This document shows positions 9,040-17,200 of a stretch of 64,000 nucleotides of DNA, one piece after another (position 1 is the first letter of the stretch; each line of letters starts with the position of its first letter). Below the pieces are notes generated by a model. That model had not been told where the DNA came from. It worked only from the letters and a program-made list of their open reading frames with translations, and did no database searches. The DNA comes from Sporanaerobacter acetigenes DSM 13106 (GTDB taxonomy: Bacteria; Bacillota; Clostridia; Tissierellales; Sporanaerobacteraceae). The translations under genes were made by a program, and so were the position numbers. The stretch is taken from the NCBI RefSeq assembly GCF_900130025.1, contig NZ_FQXR01000004.1:1-64000 (forward strand), written 5' to 3'.

Positions 9040-9774
9040 TTATAAGCAACTTATTTTATCTTTATATTTATTTATATACTCGTTATTTATTGCATCTCCT
9101 TTGTCAAGGTTGGAACTCACATATACTGGTGGAATATAACCTTCTTTTACACAGTTCTCAACAGTTTGAGCAACAATGGCTTCCATGACAGTCATACCGA
9201 GAACTGTAGAAGTTCCGCAAAACATGTGATCCATCCCATCAATTGATAGACAGGCATCTCCACTAACACATTTAATATCGATTACAACATCAGATACATC
9301 TTTTAACAGCTTTCCAGAACTATGTCGAGATGTTACACTATTGGTAAATTGCAACGAAGTTAATGCTATTACTTTCATTCCTTTTTCTTTTGCTGCCAAT
9401 GCCATATCAACAACGCCTGCATTTCTCCCAGATATTGACACTATAATCATAGTATCTTTTTCATCTACATTTTCCAAATTTAAATAAGTAGGTGTAAAAC
9501 CCTCAACCCTTTCTTGTATTGTACTTAATTTTGCTTTCGGATATAAAGCCATATGGGGAATAAGCAATGGATTCACTTGCACCAACCCTCCAGCTCTATA
9601 AAAAACTTCCATTGAAAACATTTGAGAATGACCACAACCAAAAACATGTATTAATCGATCGTTCATGATAGATTTGGAGCAGTACTCAGCTGCTTTCTCA
9701 ATATTCTCCTTTTCCTCTTCAAATTGTGTCTCTAATTGTTCTTTAACAGTTGAATAATATTCTAGATATTTCAT
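9040..9774 (-). CDS. SIS-domain sugar-phosphate protein, UPF0309 family
   Basis: A soluble sugar-isomerase-fold protein of about 244 residues. The SIS motifs are VFGCGHSQMF near residue 43 and IIVSISGRNAGVVDMALAAK near 125. The pattern fits the UPF0309 group, whose reaction is not well defined. SIS proteins bind phosphosugars as isomerases, deaminases, etherases or regulators. Its position between the AgaS-like gene and PTS EIIB suggests action on the imported amino-sugar phosphate. I use ATG 9774, six bases after AGGAGG; earlier in-frame ATGs lie in or before that site. Confidence 0.82.
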   Translation of the reverse strand: MKYLEYYSTVKEQLETQFEEEKENIEKAAEYCSKSIMNDRLIHVFGCGHSQMFSMEVFYRAGGLVQVNPLLIPHMALYPKAKLSTIQERVEGFTPTYLNLENVDEKDTMIIVSISGRNAGVVDMALAAKEKGMKVIALTSLQFTNSVTSRHSSGKLLKDVSDVVIDIKCVSGDACLSIDGMDHMFCGTSTVLGMTVMEAIVAQTVENCVKEGYIPPVYVSSNLDKGDAINNEYINKYKDKISCL

Positions 9775-9845
9775 AACCATCCTCCTCATATAATAGTTTA
9801 AAATCAAGTTGCAACTTTCCTAAATAAATTATTTAAATCATATGT

Positions 9846-11015
9846 TTATTTATATTTATATATATTTACTCCTTTAACCACCCTATTGACTAATCCACTT
9901 GGATTTGGATTATCAGGTTCCACATTATTCTTTACTGAAGATAGCAAAGCAAAGATTTGAGCATATAACACATAAAGTAAAGATAAAAATACTTCACAAT
10001 GAATATTATTAGCATTTTCACTCAAAAACATCTGATAATCTGATACTTCTTCAACACTGCTGCAAAATTCCTTTGAAATTGCTACAACTTTATGTTTTCC
10101 TGTATCTCTATAGATTTCGTTTAATAAATCTAAATCATACTTTTTAGAATATTCATCTTCAGAAACATATATAAATATTAATGTATTGTCATTAACTATA
10201 GATTTAGGGCCATGTCTAAAACCTAATACCGTTTCTTTATGAGAAATAATTTTACCTCGAGTCAGTTCTAAAATTTTTAATGCACTTTCCTTTGAAAGTC
10301 CATAGAAACTTCCCGAGCCTAAATATACAACTCTCTCAAAATCACAATCCAATAATTTTTTAAGTTCTTCATGACCATGTTCTAAGATATTTCTACCAAT
10401 ATCAATCATTTCAATTGCTTCTTTTTTATTATTTTCAAAGTTTGATATATCAAAAACAAGTGATGCTGCAAGAGCCATACACGAAAAACTGCTAGTCATA
10501 GCAAACCCTTTATCGTTTGACTTATCTGGCATTAAAAGCAACAATACGTTTTCCTTGTTTTTGGATATTTTCGCCAATTCCCCTTCAGCATTACATGTTA
10601 TGAATATATGGCTAATATCATCTATTAAATCATTTGCTAAATTATAAGTTGCAACACTTTCAGGACTATTCCCAGATCGAGCAAAGGATACCATTATAGT
10701 TGGAATATCTTTTTTCAAGTATAGTTGAGGATTAACAACTATATCCGTTGTAGAAATAGCCTCATAAATAAATTTCTCTCCTCTATTTAAATAAGGAACT
10801 ATTATATCTCCTATATAAGCTGAAGTGCCAGCTCCAGTAAAAATAACTCTGATTTTTTCTTTCTTTATTCTGTCTTTCATAAAACTATCTATTATGTTCT
10901 TGTTAGACTCAATTATCTTCAAAGTTTCTAACCACAACTCTGGTTGTTGATATATTTCTGTAGCAGTATTGAGCCCATTTAATTTTTCCCACATTTCCTT
11001 ATCAAATCCAAACAT
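9846..11015 (-). CDS. agaS: AgaS-like SIS-domain ketose/aldose-phosphate deaminase-isomerase
   Basis: In aga clusters AgaS converts galactosamine-6-phosphate to tagatose-6-phosphate plus ammonia. The double-SIS layout and wording match the family: NTATEIYQQPELW at the N-terminus, IFTGAGTSAYIGDI, ISTTDIVVNP, VSFARSGNSPESVAT, NDKGFAMTSSFSCMALA, then RVVYLGSGSFYGLSKESALK and VLGFRHGPKSI in the second half. Length is about 389 residues. ATG 11015 is chosen because GGAG lies 10 bases upstream; ATG 11036 has no ribosome site. It is the first enzyme gene after the GntR regulator and supplies the substrate for the kinase and aldolase downstream. Confidence 0.92.
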   Translation of the reverse strand: MFGFDKEMWEKLNGLNTATEIYQQPELWLETLKIIESNKNIIDSFMKDRIKKEKIRVIFTGAGTSAYIGDIIVPYLNRGEKFIYEAISTTDIVVNPQLYLKKDIPTIMVSFARSGNSPESVATYNLANDLIDDISHIFITCNAEGELAKISKNKENVLLLLMPDKSNDKGFAMTSSFSCMALAASLVFDISNFENNKKEAIEMIDIGRNILEHGHEELKKLLDCDFERVVYLGSGSFYGLSKESALKILELTRGKIISHKETVLGFRHGPKSIVNDNTLIFIYVSEDEYSKKYDLDLLNEIYRDTGKHKVVAISKEFCSSVEEVSDYQMFLSENANNIHCEVFLSLLYVLYAQIFALLSSVKNNVEPDNPNPSGLVNRVVKGVNIYKYK

Positions 11016-11083
11016 TAATATCACACTCCATTTCATTATATCTCATAATGTCGTCATCCTGTCATTACCAGTTTGCCGAAAAA

Positions 11084-11812
11084 TTACTTTTTTAATACTA
11101 CATGATACTTGAATCTATCTCCCCTTGCAATTCCCTTAGTATACTCAATTATAGTTCCATTTTCATAAGTTATTCTTTCTATCAACATACTAGGCAATTT
11201 TTTAGAATAATTCAGTAATTTGGCCTCATCTTCTCTAGTTAATACAGGTTGAAAATTTTCTTCGGCACAAGTAAACTTAACATCATACTTTTTTGTAAAC
11301 ACATCATACATGGCATGTTTTTCCAGTTCGCTTCTCGATAAATTAGGGAATCTATGGCAAGGTACATGACTGGTTTCTACCATCATAGGTTGATTGTCAG
11401 CAAGTCTCAATCTTGTAAATATATATATTTTATCTCCAACATTTAAGTCCATTTTTCGTGCTAATTCCTCATTGCACTCTCCTATTTTAAAATCTAAAAC
11501 TTTTGAACTAGGAGTTTTGCCACTTTTTTTCATTTCCTCTGTGAAACTATAAAATTTTAACAAATCTTGCTTGAACCTTTCCCGAGAAACAAAAGTACCC
11601 TTTCCATGTACTCTATATATATATCCTTCTTTTTCTAGTTCTTGTATGGCTTGCCTTACAGTAGATCTACTTATATCATACCTTTCACATAGTTCTCTTT
11701 CTGATGGCAACTGATCATCTTCATGTAAATTTCCTTCCTCTATCATAGCTATAACTATGTCCATTAGTTGACAATATAATGGGATTCTACTCGTTTTATC
11801 TATTCCTCTCAT
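11084..11812 (-). CDS. GntR/HutC-family regulator with UTRA sensor domain
   Basis: A 242-residue repressor. The N-terminal winged helix is clear (IPLYCQLMDIVIAMIEEG, QLPSERELCERYDISRSTVR, LEKEGYIYRVHGKGTFV in residues 10-78). The C-terminal UTRA ligand-binding domain spans about residues 95-240. HutC-type regulators of amino-sugar operons (NagR, AgaR2, DasR) respond to sugar phosphates. It is the first gene of the operon, and a matching operator overlaps its own promoter at 11842-11853, so autoregulation plus control of the whole aga/PTS operon is expected. Confidence 0.92.
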   Translation of the reverse strand: MRGIDKTSRIPLYCQLMDIVIAMIEEGNLHEDDQLPSERELCERYDISRSTVRQAIQELEKEGYIYRVHGKGTFVSRERFKQDLLKFYSFTEEMKKSGKTPSSKVLDFKIGECNEELARKMDLNVGDKIYIFTRLRLADNQPMMVETSHVPCHRFPNLSRSELEKHAMYDVFTKKYDVKFTCAEENFQPVLTREDEAKLLNYSKKLPSMLIERITYENGTIIEYTKGIARGDRFKYHVVLKK

Positions 11813-11841
11813 TTTCTCACCTTTATATTATATTGTTTAAT

Positions 11842-11888
11842 TGGTCCGTACCACATATTATAATATACTATCTCATAAGAATTGTCAA
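11842..11888 (-). promoter_or_regulatory. Promoter and GntR operator of the amino-sugar operon
   Basis: Minus strand: -35 TTGACA at 11883-11888, 17-bp spacer, -10 TATTAT at 11860-11865. Just downstream, TGGTCCGTACCA (11842-11853) matches the TGGT-N4-ACCA form of HutC-group operators, placing bound repressor over the transcription start. Confidence 0.75.
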
Positions 11889-11909
11889 TAATTTAAGAAT
11901 AAAAAATAT

Positions 11910-11930
11910 GGGACATTTTGTTTGCCACCT
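11910..11930. repeat. Half copy of palindromic B element
   Basis: GGGACATTTTGTTTGCCACC is identical to the right part of the B palindrome at 21099-21129, but the left arm is missing. It lies upstream of the amino-sugar promoter. Confidence 0.6.
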
Positions 11931-11944
11931 TTTTGCAAAAAAAT

Positions 11945-12015
11945 GAACAGATAGCTATGCTCTATCTGTTCGTTTTTGATTTTTGCGACAGTGAGACTGC
12001 TGTCCCTGCTGTAGC
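11945..12015. repeat. Composite palindrome T+C overlapping the rbsK 3' end
   Basis: T hairpin GAACAGATAG...CTATCTGTTC (11945-11971) followed by a C palindrome (11985-12015). It is the second copy of the pair at 2849-2920. The ribokinase reading frame runs through C and stops inside T. Confidence 0.85.
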
Positions 12016-12893
12016 AAAAAGGATTCGACTTCTTTTTGGGATGGGATGGAGTTTTGAGCTCCAATTTTTGTGGTTGCTAAGGCTGCTGCTCCGCTAGCAA
12101 ATTCAATCATTTTTTCTAAGCTATGATCTATTTTTACAGCTATGGCTCCATTGAAGGTATCTCCTGCTGCTGTAGGATCTGAACTATCTACTGTGAAACT
12201 TTCGAAGTACCTTTTCTCATTTTTATCTACATATAGACAACCTTTTGAACCCAAAGTGATAATGACCTTGTCAACACCTTTTCTTAAAAGTATTTCTGAA
12301 CCTTTTTCTATATCCTTGGTCCCTGTGAGAGTTTCAAGTTCTGTCTCATTGGGAGTGATTATATGGATATATTTAAATATTTCCTCTGGTATTTGTCTTG
12401 CTGGTGCTGGATTTAATATTACTCTTTTGTTATATTTTTTTGCAAGGACTATAGTTTCTACAACTGTATCCATAGGTATTTCCAACTGAATCAATACCAC
12501 TTCTGATTCTTTAATTTTTTCTTCGAATTTCTTTATATGCTCTTTAGAAAGTTTTTGATTTGCTCCAGGATATACTATGATAGAATTTTCTTTGGAATCG
12601 CTTATATTGATAGAGGCCATTCCTGTGTTTCCTTCTACTTCAACTATTCCATCCGAACTAATTTCATTTTCTAAAAGATTTTCTTTCATTTCTTTTCCTA
12701 TGGAATCATTCCCAACAGCGCCAATGAAAAACACATCTCCTCCCAATTTTCGGGCAGCTACTGCTTGATTGGCACCTTTTCCTCCAGGAACTAGGAGCAA
12801 ATCCTTTGCCATGATAGTTTCTCCCTCTTTGGGAAGTTCTTTAACCAAAAAATTATAATCTACATTGATGCTTCCTACAACTACTATCTTCAT
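11955..12893 (-). CDS. rbsK: Ribokinase with repeat-derived C-terminus
   Basis: Phosphorylates ribose released from nucleosides. PfkB-family motifs are present: GSINVDY at the start, VPGGKGANQAVAARKLGG near residue 36, and DPTAAGDTFNGA with the catalytic Asp near 245. Normal ribokinase sequence ends around IPSQKEVESFL. The last 19 or so residues (QQGQQSHCRKNQKRTDRA) are encoded by the C and T palindromes, so the native stop has been replaced. ATG 12893 follows GGGGTG; a TTG one codon earlier is possible. It is the last gene of the nucleoside operon, 12 bp after the ADP-ribosylglycohydrolase gene. Confidence 0.93.
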   Translation of the reverse strand: MKIVVVGSINVDYNFLVKELPKEGETIMAKDLLLVPGGKGANQAVAARKLGGDVFFIGAVGNDSIGKEMKENLLENEISSDGIVEVEGNTGMASINISDSKENSIIVYPGANQKLSKEHIKKFEEKIKESEVVLIQLEIPMDTVVETIVLAKKYNKRVILNPAPARQIPEEIFKYIHIITPNETELETLTGTKDIEKGSEILLRKGVDKVIITLGSKGCLYVDKNEKRYFESFTVDSSDPTAAGDTFNGAIAVKIDHSLEKMIEFASGAAALATTKIGAQNSIPSQKEVESFLLQQGQQSHCRKNQKRTDRA

Positions 12894-12905
12894 CAAAACA
12901 CCCCA

Positions 12906-14288
12906 TCAATTCAAAATTCTATTACATTTAACAGTCCATTCTACAATTTCATCAATACTCAGTTCTTCGAGTCCTCTGACATAGGTTTTAATATCTTTGC
13001 CTATAGGGTTTATCCACTTTCCCCCAATTCCATTTTTGCCATTGAGTACTCCTACTATATTTCCTATTTGAGCAGTATTGCAATCTACATCCAATCCTGC
13101 CCTTGCCCCAATGAGCATGGTTTTGTCAAAATTTCCTTCTCCAAACCACAAAGCAACTACTTCAATAGCCGCATTGGGATAAGCATGAGTTAAATTATAC
13201 TCTTTGAATTCTTCCAAACAAATTTCCAAAACTTTTTCCCAATCGTCATACTTCTTGCACTGAGATAGGGCAAAATTAACTACATAATAATATTGACTAT
13301 CCTCTGGAAGAATAGCTATGGCTTTTTCCAATATGTTCTTTATATCATCCTCTACAAAAGCTAAAGATGTAAGTATGCTATTGAATACCTCTCCTATAAT
13401 TCCATTGTTGTGATGAGATACTTCTCCATCTATCCAAGCAAGTTTTGCAGCAGTATATACATCTCCTGGAGCTACCATTCCACATACAGCTCCCCTCATT
13501 TGGGCACCTATCCATTCCCTATAGGGATTGTTTGAAAATCCACTTTCGGGAGGGTAAATTCCAAGCATCAAATTCTTCATGGCAATATCTTCAGCAGACC
13601 AGCCAAAAGGTATCATAGCTACCCAATTTTCTGCTATAGCTTTAGAATTTATTCCTTTTCCTTCATCAAGAAGCGTCTTTAAAAAGACCAATTCATAAGT
13701 AATATCATCATTGTAAGTACAAGGTGGCTTTAAGTAAAAATCCACATATCCAAAGGCTTCTTTGATGGCCTTTCCAGAATAACCTTCCAAGGCAGTCCCA
13801 AAAGCTCCACCACAAATTTGACCTAGCCATCCATATAAAACTTTTTCCCTAAAATCCAAACTATCTATATCTACCATCTTTTTTTCAGGGAAATTTGCAC
13901 TTTTTTCAAATTCATCCCAACTATTATATATTTTATATGACCAATAATCCGATTTCGCATCTTTTTCTCCATGGGACAATTCATAAAAAATCTTTGAGCT
14001 TATCTTGAAAAGTTCCATTATATCATCTCTGTCATAGGCCTTATATCCTTCTTGAAGCAATTTTTCAGCCTTTTCTACATTCATACCCATATTTTCTACT
14101 GATTGTACTGCTCCAGCTATAAGGCTTGAAGGGGCACCAGAACCAGGAGCCACACTTCTCCAGATAATTTTCAATTTGTTGAAATCATGATTTTGCATAT
14201 CATCCATAGTCCAAGTGCTTTCACTGTCATCTACAAGTTTTGCATTGGCACTTTCATACACATCTTTTGCAATTTCCCAAGCTTTCAT
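12906..14288 (-). CDS. ADP-ribosylglycohydrolase-family protein
   Basis: A 460-residue protein with the DraG/ARH fold in its C-terminal two thirds: LYGWLGQICGGAFGTALEG near residue 155, the YNDDITYELV metal motif near 190, and the paired metal motif GLDVDCNTAQIGNIVG near 405. ARH enzymes cleave ADP-ribose bonds or related ribosyl compounds using two Mg ions. The first 140 residues are an extra helical region. Placement between nucleoside hydrolase (4-bp ATGA overlap) and ribokinase suggests hydrolysis of a ribosyl compound during nucleoside salvage, not control of nitrogenase. The substrate is not known. Confidence 0.85.
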   Translation of the reverse strand: MKAWEIAKDVYESANAKLVDDSESTWTMDDMQNHDFNKLKIIWRSVAPGSGAPSSLIAGAVQSVENMGMNVEKAEKLLQEGYKAYDRDDIMELFKISSKIFYELSHGEKDAKSDYWSYKIYNSWDEFEKSANFPEKKMVDIDSLDFREKVLYGWLGQICGGAFGTALEGYSGKAIKEAFGYVDFYLKPPCTYNDDITYELVFLKTLLDEGKGINSKAIAENWVAMIPFGWSAEDIAMKNLMLGIYPPESGFSNNPYREWIGAQMRGAVCGMVAPGDVYTAAKLAWIDGEVSHHNNGIIGEVFNSILTSLAFVEDDIKNILEKAIAILPEDSQYYYVVNFALSQCKKYDDWEKVLEICLEEFKEYNLTHAYPNAAIEVVALWFGEGNFDKTMLIGARAGLDVDCNTAQIGNIVGVLNGKNGIGGKWINPIGKDIKTYVRGLEELSIDEIVEWTVKCNRILN

Positions 14289-15232
14289 GAAATGTCTCCT
14301 TTCCCCACTCTTTTATCAAGAACCTTTAAACTTTCAAATATCATATTTGAAAAAACTTCTCTATTTGCATCAAACATTACATAAGCATTTTTTTCTTCTT
14401 CTTTAGCTTTTATATCTACTACTGTCATTCCTCTTGTCAATTCTCCTTTGGTTTCTACATCTACCTTGCAATGTTTTAAAGTGAATATTTCTGGATTTAG
14501 CAAATAAGCTACAGAAGAAACATCATACAAAGGACTTCCTTCAAATCCAAATCTCTTGCTAGCTATAGAATAAAACTCCAATAGCTCTCTAACTAAATTT
14601 GATACCTTTCCTTCATCTTTAAGTTTCTCTATTTCATAATCAAATATTTGAATTTCCCTTGCAATATCTAGTCCACTCATAACTATAGGCACGCCAGAAT
14701 TAAAGACCATCTTTGCTGCTTCTGGATCTACATATATATTAAATTCCGCACAAGAAGTCACATTTCCGCCTTCATAGGCTCCACCCATCAAAGAAATCAT
14801 CTCTATTTTTTCCTTTAGTTCAGGATAAGTTAGAAGAAATAACCCAATATTTGTGAGAGGCCCCAAGGCAACTAATGTCACAGGTTCATCTGAACTTGAT
14901 ACCACTTCTCTCATAAACTCTATGGCATTTTTATCTATAGGCTTAATTTTAGGCTCCATCAATTCTGGACCATCCATTCCTGATGAGCCATGAGATTCTG
15001 CCCCTGTAAAAAGTGAATTAAAAACAGGTTTAGTAGCCCCCACAGCTACAGGAATATCTTCTCCTATAAATTCCAATATCTTTAAAGCATTGTTAGTCAC
15101 TTTATCTACTGTTTGATTTCCTGCTACAGTAGTGATTCCCTTTATATTTAGCTTTTCCTTGTTTCCCAATGCTAGCAATATAGCTATTGCATCGTCATGT
15201 CCTGGATCGCAGTCAATTAAAATATTTCTCAT
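14285..15232 (-). CDS. Inosine/uridine-preferring nucleoside hydrolase
   Basis: Hydrolyses ribonucleosides to base and ribose. The N-terminal calcium-binding signature LIDCDPGHDDAIAILLAL is diagnostic of the IunH/Rih family. VALGPLTNIGLFL near residue 120 and AEFNIYVDPEAAKMVF near 163 also fit. Length of 315 residues is normal. It lies directly after the permeases, with a 4-bp overlap into the next gene, so imported nucleosides are cleaved and ribose passes to ribokinase. Confidence 0.94.
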   Translation of the reverse strand: MRNILIDCDPGHDDAIAILLALGNKEKLNIKGITTVAGNQTVDKVTNNALKILEFIGEDIPVAVGATKPVFNSLFTGAESHGSSGMDGPELMEPKIKPIDKNAIEFMREVVSSSDEPVTLVALGPLTNIGLFLLTYPELKEKIEMISLMGGAYEGGNVTSCAEFNIYVDPEAAKMVFNSGVPIVMSGLDIAREIQIFDYEIEKLKDEGKVSNLVRELLEFYSIASKRFGFEGSPLYDVSSVAYLLNPEIFTLKHCKVDVETKGELTRGMTVVDIKAKEEEKNAYVMFDANREVFSNMIFESLKVLDKRVGKGDIS

Positions 15233-15234
15233 AG

Positions 15235-16158
15235 CTAATCCCTCACTTTTTTATTCTTTCTATTTTCTTCTGATGCATATACTATAAGTCCCACAACTGT
15301 TGCTACATAAGGTATTATTTGAACAAATTCAGCTGGTATGCTATAAGAACTCAAAATATTTGAAAGGGCATCTGCCACTCCAAACAACAAAGATGTGAAA
15401 AATGTTCCCATAGTAGTTCCTCTGCCCATAGCTTCTGCTGCCAAGGCAATCCATCCTCTACCTGCTGTCATGTTTCTAGAAAACCATGAAACATATCCCA
15501 TAGACATATATGCTCCACCAAGACTTGCAAACACTCCACTCAAAAGAAGTGCTATAGTTCTAGTTTTGTTGACACTTATACCTACTGAATCTGCTGCATC
15601 AGGATTTTCTCCAACAGCTTTGATTCTAAGTCCAAGAGAAGTCTTTTTAAACATTATATAAACCAATATTACACAAAGAATTGATATATATGTCAAAACA
15701 TTGTGTCCAGACAAAATCTCTCCCACTACAGGTATATCTTTGATGATTGGTATATTTATTGATGGCAAAACTTTGCTTGGAAGAGAAGCACTAGTACCTT
15801 TGTCATGAGTAAGTAGGTACAATATAAATATTGAGCCTCCATCTGCAAACAAGTTTACAGCTATACCTCCAAGTATAATATGGGTTTTAAAATACAATGT
15901 GAAATATGCAAGTATCCCAGTGATGATAAGCCCTGTAATTATGGCAAAAAGAAGTCCTAACCATGCACTGCCTGTAAATGCACTCCCTATAACTCCCGTC
16001 AATGCTGCCATGAGCATTATACCTTCCAATCCAATATTGGCAATACCAGCTCTATCTGAAACCAATGCTCCCAATGCAGCAAATAGTATTGGAGTAGTTA
16101 CACGCAAAATTGCGTATCCAAACTCTGGTGAAAAAATAGCTTTTAGCAAATTAAACAT
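15235..16158 (-). CDS. Nucleoside ABC transporter permease 2 (NupQ-like)
   Basis: A membrane subunit of 307 residues with about eight to ten helices from the BPD_transp_2 family. LGALVSDRAGIANIGLEGIMLM near residue 30 is typical of the second permease of BMP-type nucleoside importers. The coupling-helix region GLRIKAVGENPDAADSVGI lies near residue 175. Its start overlaps the other permease by 8 bp. It works with that permease, the ATPase at 17193 and lipoprotein at 18836. Confidence 0.92.
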   Translation of the reverse strand: MFNLLKAIFSPEFGYAILRVTTPILFAALGALVSDRAGIANIGLEGIMLMAALTGVIGSAFTGSAWLGLLFAIITGLIITGILAYFTLYFKTHIILGGIAVNLFADGGSIFILYLLTHDKGTSASLPSKVLPSINIPIIKDIPVVGEILSGHNVLTYISILCVILVYIMFKKTSLGLRIKAVGENPDAADSVGISVNKTRTIALLLSGVFASLGGAYMSMGYVSWFSRNMTAGRGWIALAAEAMGRGTTMGTFFTSLLFGVADALSNILSSYSIPAEFVQIIPYVATVVGLIVYASEENRKNKKVRD

Positions 16159-17200
16159 ATTTTTTGGCCTCCTTTAAAATCATCTTTTGTTTTAAAGGCT
16201 TCAAAAATCTTTCTGCAGAAATAAGCAATATTATAATTGCTTGTATTATAGCAACCATTTCTGAAGGCACATCTGTCATTCTGGCCATCATATCTGCTCC
16301 TGTACGAATATAGGCAAGGAAAAGAGCTGCTCCTACTACTCCTATGGGATTGTTCCTCGCAAGCATAGCCACAAGAGTCCCATCAAATCCATATCCAGGC
16401 AAAGACTGCCACTGAAATCTATTGTACATCCCCAATATTTCAGTACCTCCACCGATACCTGCCAACACTCCTGCTATGACATGAGAATAGATAATTACCT
16501 TAAAGCTGTCTATTCCTGAATAATCTGCAAAATTTCTATTAAGTCCTGTCATTCTCAAGGCATATCCCCATTTGGTCTTATACAAAAAGTAATAAGTAAA
16601 TATTACTGCAAATATGACTAATATAATTCCTGAATGTATTCTTGTTCCTGGTATTAGAACACTAAGTTTAGCTGTTGGTTTGAATTTATATGAAACTGTT
16701 GCAAGGGCAAAAGGATCCCTCAAAAAATAATTCACTATATAAAGTCCAATACCAAAAAGTATATTGTTGAACATCAAAGAAGTCACCAATTCACTTGCAT
16801 TCCATTTAGCCTTTAAATATCCAGGAACAAAGTTGATTAGCCCTCCAACTACTCCAGCTATGAGTATGGCTACAAAAGGATGAATACCCTTAGGCAAAGT
16901 AAAAAACACTCCCACAATAGCAGCCATTACTCCACTGAAATAAAATATTCCTTCAGCTCCCAAATTAAATAGATTGGCCTGAAACACTACAGAAGCAGCT
17001 AATCCTGCAAAAATTAGAGGAATAGCCATTTCAATTACATTTCCAATATGTCTGAAAGATTGGAGTGGTCCAAATATAAAGCTATATATAGTATCAATAG
17101 GCTCATCACTTATAAAAAGGATGATGACAAAGCCCAAGATCAATGCTATAAAAACTGCAACAATACTTCTCAATATTTCAAATGCCGTTTCCTTATTCAT
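16151..17200 (-). CDS. Nucleoside ABC transporter permease 1 (NupP-like)
   Basis: A 349-residue membrane protein with multiple hydrophobic helices. The motif VFQANLFNLGAEGIFYFSG near residue 72 and the coupling region GYALRMTGLNRNFADYSGI near 215 match the larger permease of BMP-family nucleoside importers. It overlaps its neighbours by 8 bp on both sides, indicating translational coupling and fixed subunit ratios. Confidence 0.92.
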   Translation of the reverse strand: MNKETAFEILRSIVAVFIALILGFVIILFISDEPIDTIYSFIFGPLQSFRHIGNVIEMAIPLIFAGLAASVVFQANLFNLGAEGIFYFSGVMAAIVGVFFTLPKGIHPFVAILIAGVVGGLINFVPGYLKAKWNASELVTSLMFNNILFGIGLYIVNYFLRDPFALATVSYKFKPTAKLSVLIPGTRIHSGIILVIFAVIFTYYFLYKTKWGYALRMTGLNRNFADYSGIDSFKVIIYSHVIAGVLAGIGGGTEILGMYNRFQWQSLPGYGFDGTLVAMLARNNPIGVVGAALFLAYIRTGADMMARMTDVPSEMVAIIQAIIILLISAERFLKPLKQKMILKEAKKYV

